64,000 nt of DNA, taken from the NCBI GenBank assembly GCA_039602395.1, contig JBCNJP010000027.1:32939962-33003961 (forward strand). The letters run 5' to 3'. The translations under genes and the position numbers were made by a program. Below the pieces are notes generated by a model, which was given only the letters and a program-made list of their open reading frames with translations, searched no databases and was not told the origin of the DNA. The stretch comes from Deinandra increscens subsp. villosa. Taxonomy: Eukaryota > Streptophyta > Magnoliopsida > Asterales > Asteraceae. The number at the start of each line of letters is the position of its first letter. The first letter of the stretch is position 1. Below, piece by piece: positions 34,365 through 45,637 of this stretch.

Positions 34365-35211
34365 TGCACGTGCTTTTATGTTATATGCTTTATCGAATAG
34401 TTTTGTGAATTGCCTGGTAGACTGTTAGTTAGGATTGAGAATCCTTTAGATCGTAAATGCCTTAGAAAAATGAACGTTAAATGTTAGAAATCGTCTGAGG
34501 ATTTGGATATTGCAACAGTAGTGTCTACACACAGGAAATGGAAGCATTAAACGAGGTTACACACAGGATGTCCAACTAGCTCATTGGACGTAAATGATAA
34601 ATAGTCATAAATTATATTGACTTTGTTGTGGTTAGAATAGTAATGTCATCCTACACTAGGCTAGGACTAGTACACCTCTGGTTGTATCAAGGGTGTGGTA
34701 GATACGCCACTAGTACATCTTATATATATACACCTGAGATACAACGAGAAGTGGACTAGAGATAGTCTTGTGTAAGTAGATAGTACGAGCCACAGTGAAA
34801 AACAAGGTTAATAGAACTTACGGATATAGATCACTTATTAGTAAGCAAGTGAGGGACTGTTGAAATTCAAGAATAAAGATCAAGCCGTGTAAAGTATAAA
34901 TAGACGTTCAAGAAAATGGAGCATCAGAGGTCTCACGGAGACACGTTCTTCCAAGGAGTTAGCTAATATATCGTCTGAAAGATCGATGCAGTTTTGAAGC
35001 GAACGAGTCAGAAATGATATCTTTCGATCGAATCATATTACATATCAGATTATTGTATATAGAAATGCGTATTGCGGTTCTTAATCTCAACTAGAGGGAA
35101 GAACGGGTCAGAAATGATATCTTTCGATCGAATCGTGTCAAGACGCTCCTAAGTCCTAAATGCAAACTTACAGTTTTACATAACACTTTCTTTGACTTAG
35201 GAGCAGAATAG
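34365..35211. other. Degenerate region downstream of Gypsy gag
   Basis: No pol domain is recognisable. It contains a 28-bp direct duplication with exactly 100-bp spacing (35007-35034 and 35107-35134), and a reverse-complement patch of the 5-phosphatase intron 10 (35140-35197). The block at about 34690 (GATACGCCACTAGTAC) resembles the LTR at 31658 (GATACGCCGCTGGTAC), suggesting LTR debris. Confidence 0.5.
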
Positions 35212-35732
35212 TTCCTATATATGTCCTCTAGGATCATTTCCTATCTAGTAATGACCATAGTAACATAAATTAGTTTTTAGTTATTAATATATCACATAAA
35301 GACCTTATTGTTTAATTATTTGATATGTTATACACAAACTAAAGACATCTAAAGGGAAGAGCGGAACACATCATGTCTTCAGTGGATATAAACAAACAGT
35401 TCACAATTTCTAGCAAAGTAGCAGATGCATGACATCAACATTCTTCTATTCTTCTACAGGGGATTTAAAGTACAATTTCTTTATTTTGTACCCCTCTAAC
35501 TCGAACTTACAAAAAATATTGGAAACATTCCTATATATGTCCTCTAGGATCATTTCCTAGCTAGTAATGACCAGAGTAACATAAATTAGTTCTTTGTTAT
35601 TAATATATCACATAAAGACCCTATTGATTAATTATTTGATATGTTATACACAAATTAAAGACATCTAAAGGGAAGAGCGGAACACATCATGTCTTCAGTG
35701 GATATAAACAAACAGTTCACCATTTCTAGCAG
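35212..35732 (+). repeat. Direct repeat of ~205 bp, spaced 316 bp
   Basis: Copies at 35212-35415 and 35528-35732 start TTCCTATATATGTCCTCTAG and end CAGTTCACAATTTCTAGC (or CACC). They share AGGGAAGAGCGGAACACATC. About 110 bp of unique sequence lies between them. Confidence 0.85.
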
Positions 35733-36280
35733 TGTACATAAAGAGAAAGGAGGTTCACCAGTTCACTAATTTAGCATGCTCCCACAATCATTTAAGAAGG
35801 TAAATAACTAATTTAACATAAAATGAATGGGTTGAAATGAATGGAGAGGATTTCTACAATATATACCCATTCCTAATTAATTCCTGTATGAAACGAAATT
35901 TTATCGATCTGTAACTGTAATTGTGCACAAATACAGGGATCCCAAGTTAAACGTATATCAATAATAAACAAAACAAACAATTTTATGAAAACATATTGTA
36001 ATTAATGAAATGGAATAACTTGACAATTACCGTTTCCTGAACTGATTGGTCTCCCAAATCACGTGGAACTTCTGAAGAATCACTAGCGCTGTCTGTTGAA
36101 GCTATTCGTTGTTGAAGCTCCATGGAAGATGTGAATGATATGGATGAGAAGAAGGGGGGGGGGGATTGTTCAAACTGATAATAAAACCCAAAATTAATAT
36201 AAACAATATGTATATTAAACATAATTAAACCTAAAATTAAACATAAACATATTAAACATAAAATTAAACATAAACATAAT

Positions 36281-36481
36281 TAATTAATTTATTAAGTGTC
36301 TCCATGTGGCTCCTCCGGCGGGTTCTTCTTCAAGATGAACTTCATCATCCAGTTCGTAAAAGTCTTCAAGTCACTCTTCTTGTGGGTTTGCAGGTTCTTC
36401 TTCAAGATGAGCTTCATCCTCTTGAGGTGTTGAAATAATGAGATTGTGAAATTGTACGAGTACATCAATTACGGTTGACAT
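36281..36481 (-). pseudogene. Glu-rich short frame, broken, unknown
   Basis: On the minus strand ATG at 36481 opens MSTVIDVLVQFHNLI, then STPQEDEAHLEEEPANPQEE, a TGA, then in the same frame LEDFYELDDEVHLEEEPAGG to a stop near 36281. HLEEEPA occurs twice. Immediately downstream on the same strand (about 36124 to 36025) a second stretch MELQQRIASTDSASDSSEV ends near a possible splice donor. These may be exons of a transposon-borne gene. Family unrecognised. Confidence 0.25.
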
Positions 36482-36775
36482 AACCGTAATCCTTTAAGCA
36501 GATCTGGACGACGATCGGAGTTAAAAGCCCTAACAAAATTATGTTTTAATATTAATTTTATTATTTTCTTTTAAATATAATAAACAAGATTTTAATAACA
36601 CGTGCCTTGTGGCCGTGATAACGCAACTACAAAAAACGGTGACATTACTAAAACACAACTCAAAAATAAAAATGATAAATTACTATGCAATTCAGAACAA
36701 AAATACGAAAAGACCGCCATGTTGCCAATTTCTCATGTATAATAATTTTGTTTCCAAAAATATTAAACGGCGTCC

Positions 36776-37840
36776 AATTAGGATGGTGAGGAGCAATTAG
36801 GACCAACCAGACTCAATGAGGACTAAATACTGACAATTAGCGTCATTTAGGATACTTTAGTGAAGACCAGTTATGGTCAATTAATATGGTCAATGAATAC
36901 GAATTAGGACAAATTCAATGAGAAGGTCGATTATGCTCATAGGACCGATAAGGACGGAGCATGAAGGAAGTGACTAATGAGGATCGATGATCAAGTATGA
37001 CCAATTAGGACTAATTGGGGCCAATAGTTTGAATGAGGACCAATGATACCAATAAGGGTAAATCAGGGTTAGTGATGGTCGATTAAGACCAATTAGGTTC
37101 AATTAGGGTCAATGAGGACCCATTAGGACCAATGATGGTCGAATATGCTCGATTAGGACCAATAAGGATGAATTATGACTTATTAGGGCCAGTTAGGACC
37201 GATGAGGGCCAATTAGACGGAATAAGTACCAATATGGCTCAATTCGGGTTAATGAGGAGCAATTTGCACAATTTGGACCAAGAAGGACCAATTAGTGTCA
37301 GTTAGCCCCAATAAGGACCAACTAGACTCATCGATGACCATTTACTTTGAAGTACAACAAATTTGAGTCAATTAGGCCTAATTGACCCCAATTGATTATA
37401 ATTGGTCCTAAATGAGCCTAACTGGTCGTAATTGACCGTAAGTGATTTTCATTGAACCTAACCGAGCCTAATAGACTATAATTGACCTTCATTGGCCCTA
37501 ATTCATCTTAACTGAGTGTTCATTGGCCCTCATTGGTACCCATTTGTCATATGTGACCATAATTGACCTTAATTCAGTCTACTGGTCCTCATTGAGTGTA
37601 ACTGGCCCTCAATCGGCCTAATAGACCCTAATTGATCATATTTGGTCCCCATAAGGCGTCATTGAGCAAAATCGACCCTCGTTAGTTATAACTGGTCTTC
37701 ATCATTGACCCTAATTGATCCTCATTGACCCAAATTGATCCCAATTTACCCTAATTGGGCCCGTGGCTTCGTTGGTCCTAATTGGTCCTAATTTATCTTC
37801 ATTTGTCCTCATCGGCCCTAATCGACCCTAATGGATGTGG
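36776..37840. repeat. Large inverted array of a ~10-12 bp motif
   Basis: From 36776 to about 37340 the plus strand is built of degenerate copies of AATTAGGACC / AATGAGGACC spaced about 10-12 bp. From about 37360 to 37840 the polarity flips to GGTCCTAATT / GACCCTAATTG. Nearly every line shows four to six units. There is no coding capacity. It sits directly upstream of the promoter of the ORF at 38091. Confidence 0.85.
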
Positions 37841-37989
37841 TATCAATTAAAATAAATTAATAATATTATTCTAAACCAAATTAAATTATCAAAAATTTCC
37901 CCCATCCCAATTTCAACTAAATGGGCAAACTCCAATAACTTCCCCTGTTTCAATTTATAGGGTTCATTGTGATCTAGAAGAACTGCCGT

Positions 37990-38090
37990 TAGTATAAAAC
38001 TGCATTTTCAACAAACAATTACCCTCTATTTTCTCTCCAGGTTTCTAATTAGCGATCTAAACCTAAACCTTACTCTCTAATTTCTCACAA
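37990..38090 (+). promoter_or_regulatory. Core promoter of the 38091 ORF
   Basis: GTTAGTATAAAACTGC (TATA at about 37994) is followed by CCCTCTATTTTCTCTCCAGG, a CT-rich start region, then a leader of some 60 nt to the ATG at 38091. The arrangement is promoter-like although the ORF is now broken. Confidence 0.45.
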
Positions 38091-39608
38091 ATGGCACCCA
38101 AATTGAATCGAAAGGCTTCATCAAAGCCTACTCAACTGTTCTTCGCCGAACACAATATTGTAGCGTACTTCGAGAAGTCTGATAAGTCAAAGCTATTTGA
38201 TGAAATGAATGATTTCCTCGAGAAATCCAATACTCAATTTGCTTTAACTGTGAATCCTGTAATATGCAAGCAGAGGATTGCTGAATTTTAGGACTCGACC
38301 AAAAAATTTGTTGATAGCAACGGGGTTGGTAAAATTGACTCTAGCATCAATGGGAATGAGATTAGTTTGACTAAAGAAATGATCCGGAAGCATCTGAAAT
38401 TCAATGATGCAGGAGGTGATCCTGATTACAAGTCTGAATTGTAGTTGAAGACATACGAAGCAATTGGGTATGGGGGTGACTTAACTTGTGGGACCATCAA
38501 AAAGGGACAACTACCCTATGTTTGGCGATATCTTGCTCATACCATTCTCCACTGCCTATCTCACAAGAATACTGCGTGGGATGAACTTGCTGCACCTCAA
38601 TCATCCGCTTTTCATGGATAGGTAAATGGGCTCAAATTTAACTTTTCAAAAATGATATTTGATGGAATGTTGGAAAATCTAAAACCTAAAAGGATCTTTT
38701 ATATGTACCCCAGATTCATCCAACACATTCTCAATTGTGAATTTCCAAATCTGCAAATCTCTGATCGACATCTTGAACTAAAATCTTTTACAAGTAAAAC
38801 ATTTTCTAACATGCAAGTGAACAAAACTGTTTTTCTTGGTAAAGACACATCACACCCTATGCCTAAGGCCAGGACTGCTCCTGAGCAAACTGCTCCTGGT
38901 GATAACATTGTTACACCAACAAGTGTTGAGCCCACACCAGACCGACCATCCTCTTCCACTGATATACAAATTCCCACCAAAAGGAAGAGGATGTCCACAT
39001 CAAAAACCACACCCAAAAATACCACACACACTCCACAATCACCCAAAAGGAAGAGGACTAGGTCTCCTTTACCTAGACCCTCCACGGGACTACCTCAGAA
39101 TGAGGGTGATATATCACCTAGGCCACATAAAGTAGATTCCCCAACCCTTATTGCAGGGAATATACTGCTGGACTTGGTTCAAATACCCAACCCACATTCT
39201 GCTAGTAAGGTGACTTGCAGTAGTGATGAAGCAAGTCAGATGGAAAGGGCTGACACTACTCATGAAGTTCCACTGGACCCTGAGGACAGTGCCAACATCA
39301 TTAAGACCCAATCCACGACAATTGTTTTTGTTAGGGAACCTATTCAGGAACCTTTGATTGACAACAGGAATCCCAGGTGCCAAGAAACCATGGGTGCTGA
39401 GCATGAACAAGGTCGGCTTGTTTTCTCTTCTTTGCTCAAAGATACTGGCAACACACCAGTTGAGAGCAGCATGACACATACTGAATTGACGGTTCGATGT
39501 ACAAAACTTGAAAATGAATTGGCAGCTCTCCGTGAAATTGTGAGAGCTCAAGGAGAAGAAATTGAACGGTTGAAGGCAGGACAATCTGTGAAAGCCACTG
39601 ATAGGTAA
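38091..39608 (+). pseudogene. Retroelement-associated ORF (Asteraceae 'longin-like' annotated family)
   Basis: One frame from ATG 38091 with stops at 38289, 38442 and 38619, then open to 39606. N-terminal region: FFAEHNIVAYFEKSDKSK, NTQFALTVNPVI, RYLAHTILHCLSHKNTAW, GLKFNFSKMIFDGML, FYMYPRFIQHIL. Then a Ser/Pro/Lys-rich linker (KRKRMSTSKTTPKN) and a C-terminal coiled coil (CTKLENELAALREIVRAQGE). From memory it resembles proteins that are very abundant in Asteraceae genomes, often auto-labelled synaptobrevin/longin-like, and found 3' of Copia pol. The label is doubtful and the real function unknown. The first stop replaces the Trp of an FW motif (TGG to TAG). The end ACTGATAG|GTAAGG looks like a splice donor. 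Confidence 0.6.
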
Positions 39609-39668
39609 GGTTGTCAACCATACGTTGAAATGAAATTCACATGTCAAACTAGATTTAATTCAAAATAG
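39604..39668 (+). other. Possible 65-bp intron
   Basis: Donor GATAG|GTAAGG and acceptor TTCAAAATAG|GATC. Splicing joins KATDR to ILHRVSSSDVNEVEQVD in frame. Without it the ORF ends at 39608. Confidence 0.35.
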
Positions 39669-39699
39669 GATCTTGCACAGGGTGTCTTCCTCAGATGTT

Positions 39700-39935
39700 A
39701 ATGAAGTTGAACAAGTTGATCCAGTTGAACAAGTTGATCCGGTTGAACAACTTAATCCGGAGGAAGAAGGCCATGTTGATCTGGTTGAACAACTTAATCC
39801 GGAGGAAGAAGGCCTGTTGATCCGGTTGAACAACTTCATCAGGTTGAAATAGTTGATCCTGTCGAACAACTTCATCGGGTTGAACTAATTTATCCAGTTG
39901 AACTAGTTGATCCGGTTGAACAACTTCATCAGGTA
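39700..39935 (+). repeat. Coding minisatellite, VEQ(V/L)(D/N)P repeats
   Basis: Repeats of GTTGAACAACTTAATCCGG and GTTGAACAAGTTGATCC with GAGGAAGAAGGCC linkers encode VEQVDP and VEQLNPEEEG units. Register slips after about 39815, where the units continue in another frame. This suggests repeat-length change as the cause of the frameshift. Confidence 0.7.
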
Positions 39936-39938
39936 CAA

Positions 39939-42129
39939 GTGACTGCTGATAATCAGATTATCACAAGTGTGATGAGTGATCTGCAAACCACAAATGTGGA
40001 GATAGCTCCTAAAGCTCTATCTTTAATGAGAAAAATGGTGATTAGGAATACTCTTAATTGCACTGGGTTAAGGAGTGCTCCATCTCTGTCCATCATTCCT
40101 ATTTTAAAGCCTAGTGATCCATCTCTGCCCATCATTCCTCTTTTAAAGCCTTGTGCTCCCCCTGATACTCCTGAAACAGAAAAGGTTGTTGAAGCCGATG
40201 TTGAAGAAGACAGAGTCAAAGACAAGGTGTTTGCACCTGTTAAAGAGACAAAGCCTGTGGAGCCAAAGACTGCACCTACTGATGAGAATGTTTTTTCTGC
40301 TGAAGCAATCAGATTCTGAGAAGGAAAAATGGTGATGCCCCAGTACTAATCAGATTCTGACAAGGTGTTTGCAGCTGTTAAGAAGACAAAGCCTTCAACA
40401 TTCATTCATGATCAACAGGTATCTCTTCCAGAAGATGAGGTAAACATGATAAACCAGGCACTTACAGATACTGAGAAAGCTGAACAAATAAAAAGGGATG
40501 GAGACATGGCCTTGGCATTCAAACTACAAGGGGACATGCTGCATTATTCAAATGATAAAGTAATAATGGTTCTGATAAATGAAATCAAGAGAAGGTCTAT
40601 TGATGAGAAAATGGAAACGATGGACTCTGACAAGGAGACAAGAAAAAGAAGAATGGCCACAGAATCTGACAAGGAGATCAAAGCTGAACAAGAAAAGATT
40701 AGACTGTCATATAACCTTCATAATGCCACACTCCTTATGAAGTTCAGAGATATTATCATAGCCAGGGGATGGGCGACTCTTGAACAAGCAAATTTAATGA
40801 CTGCTAATCAGTTATGCGATATGATGTCCAGGGTTGTTCAAGAGGATGCTGAATTAAAACTGAAGGAAAAGATAGATGCTGATGAAAGGCATGAGAAGAT
40901 AAAAAGGGAAGAAGAGATACAGAAAATCCTAGAAAATCTATGACAGAGGAAGAAGAACTCAAGCTTCTCAAATGCTATTTCATTAAGATGAGGGGGGGGG
41001 GGAGGACCCAAAAAAGATCAATCCTTCTGGTATTAATATCTTGAGAATCAGATATTCAAATACCGTACATGAATAGAACAAAATCTCAAAGGTTACAGGT
41101 GAACCAATACCACCAGGTGCATTTTCTGATCTGAACAGAACCCTAGCCTCACAGCAACCCAGAAGAAACCCTCCTAGAACTAGTAGGCATGTAAAGCCTC
41201 CTAAACCTGTAACATTAAAGCCTCTACCACCAAAGTTTAGAACAGAAAACTTCACACCCTTTATACCACAACCTAGAAGTTGTCATACTCTTCCATCTCC
41301 ATATCCTCACCTAAACAAACCCCCAAAACCCTCATCTCCACCCAAGGCACCAGAAAAACCCCCCACCAAGAGAATAAAGTCAGCGGCTAAGAAGGGAAAA
41401 GGAAAAGTAATCAGTGAGGAGGATGAATACAGAGATGTCCATGCTGAAAGGAGAAGAATAATCACCTGGAGGTATAATGATCAAGCCAAAGTATACCTGT
41501 TCACAACCATTTCGGATGAGGTAATAAAGTTTACATCTGAAGAAGCTATGTACAACCTCACTGACCATGAGTTGGGTGATGTTAGACAGTTACGTGGTGA
41601 TATGAAGGGTACGTGTTCACAAGAGGACTCCTTAATGCTGAGGATAAATATGTATTTGGATGACTTATACGGGGAAGTAGATGAAGCCACACAACGCAAC
41701 ATTAACAATCTTGTTTCGACGCTTGAAGTTGATAAGGATGGAAATTTGGTAGTCTATAGAGCTGATGGGTCATTCATAACGCATAGTACAGTTCCAGATC
41801 CAGAATGGAGCCAGGCTGACAAAGAACGAATCCATTTAATAATGATAACTAACAGGCTTCATGTGGTTAAGAGAAAATAGGTGACCAACTGGGAGTATAA
41901 GAAAGAAACAGGCATGTATCACATTTTCACCAGTGAACATGGCGGGACAATTAGAAGCTTAGAAGATGCTCTAAATGGGCTTTTTAAAGCTGAGATACGA
42001 GATATTTTCAGGATTGGTGATACTGAGAGCAGAATAATGACACGGACCTTTCATGAAAGTCTCCTATTTTACAAGGCCAAGTTTCGGTTACAAGCTATTG
42101 AAGAGGAGAACAAGATGGGAACCGGATGA
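39939..42129 (+). pseudogene. Continuation of the retroelement-like ORF series
   Basis: Several open stretches: 39939-40319 (SVMSDLQTTNVEIAPKALSL), 40365-40943 (a charged helical region with AEQIKRDGDMALAFKLQGDM and DMMSRVVQEDAELKLKEK), and about 41110-41880, open through PRRNPPRTSRHVKPPK, IITWRYNDQAKVYLFT and FTSEEAMYNLTDHELGDV to VVKRK-stop, then 41881-42129. They read as one long protein broken by stops and frameshifts. The part from 41544 onward is duplicated at 1-583. A C12-14-type G run sits at 40991. No enzymatic motif was seen. Confidence 0.5.
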
Positions 42130-42231
42130 ACTTGGCTGGAATAAGAGTTGATCCCTATAGTTGTGTACAATTGCATAAGTTGTTCCAGTTTGTATGTTAA
42201 CATGATAGTTGTTACAGTTTTATTCATACAC

Positions 42232-43471
42232 TTTTCATCTATAATAACATACACATTTTCAATGAATCATAGCAGACCTCCATTTCACTCATAACTGTGA
42301 TCTAACATGAAGTATATATTCATATGCTATGTTAGTATATGTTGGCATTTTAATATGGTGGGATGAGATGATTTATAACCAGGATAAATTTTACTTCTTC
42401 AGTAAATTGGAAGAAGACAAAACCGGATGAACTACAATTCATCAGGAAGAAGAGTTCATGAGGATTGAGAGAAGATGAACTAGAGTTCTTCAGGATGAAC
42501 CGGATAAACTAGAGTTCTAAAGTTCTTCTGGATGGTTAACCAGTTTTCATCTATAATAACATACACATTTTCAATGAATTATAGCAGACCTCCATTTCAC
42601 TCATAATTGTGATCTTACATGAAGTATATATTCATATGCTATGTTAATTAATATATGTTGGCATTTTGATATGGTGGGATGAGATGATTTATAAACAGGA
42701 TAAATTTAACTTCTAAATTGAAAGAAAAACAAAACCGGATGAACTACAATTCCTCAGGAAGAGGAGTTCATGAGGATTGTGAGAAGATGAACTAGAGTTC
42801 TTTAGGATTAACCAGATAAACTAGAGTTCTAAAGTTCTTCAGGATGGTTAACCAGTTTTCATCTATAATAACATATATATTTTCAATGAATCATAATAGA
42901 CTCCATTTTACTCATAACTGTGATCTTACATGAAGTATATATATTCATATGTTATGTTAGTATATGTTGGCATTTTGATATGGTGGGCCGGATGAGATGA
43001 TTTATAAACAGGATAAATTTTACTTTTAAATTGGAAGAAGAACAAAACCGGATGAACTACAATTCCTCAGGAAGAAGATTTCATGAGTATTGAGAGAAGA
43101 TGAACTAGAGTTATTCAGGATAAACTAGATTTCTAAAGTTCTTCAAGATGGTTAACCAGTTTTCATCTATAATAACATACACATTTTCAATGAATCGTAG
43201 CAGACCTCCATTTCACTCATAACTGTGATCCTACATGAAGTATATATTCATATGCTATGTTAGTATATGTTGGCATTTTGATATGGTGGGATGAGATGAT
43301 TTATAAACAGGATAAATTTTACTTCTTCAGTAAATTGGAAGAAGAACAAACCGGATGAACTACAATTCCTCAGGAAGAAGAGTTCATGAGTATTGAGAGA
43401 AGATAAACTAGAGTTCTTCAGGATGAACCAGGTAAAATAGAGTTCTAAAGTTCTTCGGGATGGTTAACCAG
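42232..43471 (+). repeat. Tandem repeat, 4 units of 312/312/304/312 bp (copy B)
   Basis: Units start at 42232, 42544, 42856 and 43160. Number, order and unit lengths are the same as in copy A, including the short third unit. The array lies directly 3' of the retroelement-like ORF and may be its 3' untranslated or subterminal region. A diverged partial unit recurs at 44694-44990 inside the CACTA arm. Confidence 0.9.
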
Positions 43472-43625
43472 TTCACAACAAAATAAAAATCACATCGATT
43501 CACAATAAAATCTATTTGCAACAATCAAATTTAGAATAAAATCAACTTTAATGATTGAGATAAAATCTATCTATGTAATTAATGGGGTTAACCAAAACAA
43601 AACAGGAGGAAGAGTTAACAAAAAC

Positions 43626-43626
<1 letters not shown>

Positions 43627-43675
<49 letters not shown>
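43627..43675. repeat. (TA)n microsatellite, empty site of E1/E2
   Basis: This is a pure TA dinucleotide tract between AAAAACTTTAA and TTGATCTATATACAAA. The same flanks bracket the fold-back pair E1+E2 in copy A (2082-3200), so this is the unoccupied or ancestral-like site. Confidence 0.9.
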
Positions 43676-43677
<2 letters not shown>

Positions 43678-43729
43678 ATCTATATACAAATATTTTCATC
43701 AGGTCCTATACAAAGATCTATCTAACTGG

Positions 43730-44349
43730 CTAAGACCTAGCATCCGACATATAGTCTTCATCATCAAAGAAGCTGCTGCTGCTGTCATCAGGAAACAGCT
43801 TTTGACCAGGCGGCAATCTCGGTCCCAACTCAGAGGTGTAGGTGGAACCCCTGTTCCGGATTAAATACACATCCAGCTTTCTCTCCCCCTCTGGTCCCTG
43901 GAGATGAAGTTCCATATCGCTTACAACTTCGGCAGTGATAAAATCAGCGTACTCAAGCCCGTATGTGATGGACAGAGGTGGGATCCTCCAGTAAATGAGG
44001 AAATAGCCAATCGGTGTGTGGTTTAGGTATTGCAGCATTTGATTCAGATCATGACAATCAAATGTGCGAATGTCAGCATAGTCGACATAATCTACCTTTC
44101 CCTTCCACACATCCTGGGCGGCGGCATTCCGGTGAAAATCGCCGCAATGATGGATCTTGAGGGTGAACCTTCGACCACCTGTAAGAAACCCAAATGCAGA
44201 GTATAGAGTAAGTAATTAAAAACATAAAACCTAAAAATAAAAACTTGCAGCCATTGTTGAGTGAAAATACACTTACGGGGAGTCATGCCGTAGTAGGGCG
44301 CTGGTTCATTAACACCCCTAATCCTCCATTGTTTACCAAAGGCAGCCAT
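43730..44349 (-). CDS. PB1-like N-terminal domain protein of transposon origin (copy B)
   Basis: Two exons on the minus strand: exon 1 at 44277-44349 (ATG at 44349, 73 nt) and exon 2 at 43730-44178 (449 nt), joined at C|GTAAGTG ... TTACAG|GTGG. Together they give 174 codons with stop TAG, so 173 aa. Residues 1-25 (AAFGKQWRIRGVNE) are followed by a domain starting FTLKIHHCGDF, with VDYVDYADIRTF and GYFLIYWRIPPLS. It resembles the PB1-like N-terminal domain of plant MULE-type transposases, as recalled from the family. The C-terminus is acidic (DDSSSSFFDDEDY). The gene lies inside the arm of a CACTA element and reads away from that element's terminus at 45637. Whether it is a captured MULE exon or a CACTA accessory gene is open. 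Confidence 0.55.
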
Positions 44350-44582
44350 TGATCGATTGAAGTTTTTTTCTTGATGATCAGGAGTTCGTACAGATGATTT
44401 TGGTGGCGAAAAAGTGGAAAGGTCAGGCCACGATAACCGTGTATATTTTTTACCTTTACCACGCAAATCCTGTTTTTACCGTGTCTATTTATTACCTTTA
44501 GCAACACAAATTTTGTTGATCATTTATTGTTTATGTGATGGAAGTAATTAAATAAGTTCTGGTTAAAATATAAACAATTAAC

Positions 44583-44655
44583 ACTTCTGTCTCAATGGTT
44601 CTTCTTAATCTTGTAGTGTGTTCCTTTCTTTTGACTGACCCAGGTTCAAGCCTTG
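44583..44655 (+). repeat. tRNA-derived SINE-like head (copy B)
   Basis: This is the copy-B version of 4162-4236, with the same B-box-like GGTTCAAGCC. Confidence 0.4.
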
Positions 44656-45064
44656 TTTACTACAATTTATAATTTTTTGATTGTCTGATAGTGGATGACA
44701 TGATTTATAAACTGGATAGATTTTACTTTTTCAGTAAATTGGAACAAGAACAAAACCGTATGAACTAACAAGAACAAAACCGTATGAACTAGAATTCCTC
44801 CGGAAGAAGAGTTCATCTGGAATGAGAGCAGATGACTGGAACCGAATGACATTTTTAGACTACTGTTTCACTGCCTTGGCGGACTGAGATGATTTATAAT
44901 TAAACAGGATCAATTTTAGTTATTCATTAGAGAAGAAGAAGAATAGAACCGGATGAACTAGAGTTCTTCAGGATGATTTATAATTAATAAAAATCTATTT
45001 GCAACGAAAAAATTAAAGTTCATGTATTTTTCCGGAAGAACATTCATTCCGGATGAATGTTTAT

Positions 45065-45637
45065 AACCTTCCGGAACATTACCTTTCGCCACGCATATAA
45101 TTTCATACCGTGACCATTCGTCATCTACTATTTAGTCACACAACCTAATAACAGTGGCCATATGTACTAGCTTTTAGCCACATAATTAAGTAAAAAGTGT
45201 GGTCATTGCTCACATTTAGCCACACATAATATATACTTAATAGTTTTGTTTTTTTAATTTACTAAGTAATAAAATCTACTCTTCCGTCACACAACATTAT
45301 TTAAGCGTGGTCATACATTCCTTTTTCTTCACACGAATAAAAAGTCATAAAAATTATGTGGCCATTTGGTGCATTTCACTACTCCTTTTTAAGCGTGACA
45401 AATAAGTGCCACATGTTTTTATAAAACAATGGCTAAAGCCACTGCACCTGATTGTTGTTGTCACATAAACAAAAAAATACGTGGCTAAAGGGTCCAAAGG
45501 CTATATATTTGGCCACAGGTACAAAATATGTGTGGCTAAAACTAGTATTTTTTACCTTTGGCCACGTTTTTTTTTTCAAAACAGTGGCTAGGTGTTTTTG
45601 AAAAAACCGTGGCTAAAGCCAATTTTTTGACGTAGTG
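45065..45637 (-). mobile_element. CACTA transposon terminus with subterminal repeats (copy B)
   Basis: The terminus at 45637 reads CACTACGTCAAAAAATTGGC on the minus strand, followed inward by the same GTGGCTAAA / TTTAGCCAC repeats. The element interrupts the Copia gag-protease frame at the same codon as in copy A. Its left terminus was not identified. It could lie anywhere left of 43.7 kb, and the 36.6-38 kb region is one candidate. Confidence 0.75.

Noticed and set aside
36776..37840. CRISPR-like repeat-spacer array
   Set aside because: Units are degenerate, contiguous and inverted halfway; there are no constant-length spacers, and the genome is clearly a plant nuclear one.
36600..45637. 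One single giant CACTA element spanning 36.6-45.6 kb and carrying both the 38091 ORF and the PB1-like gene
   Set aside because: Attractive, because GTGGCCGTG near 36615 echoes the subterminal motif, but no CACTA-type terminus or 3-bp duplication was found on the left side, so it is not claimed.
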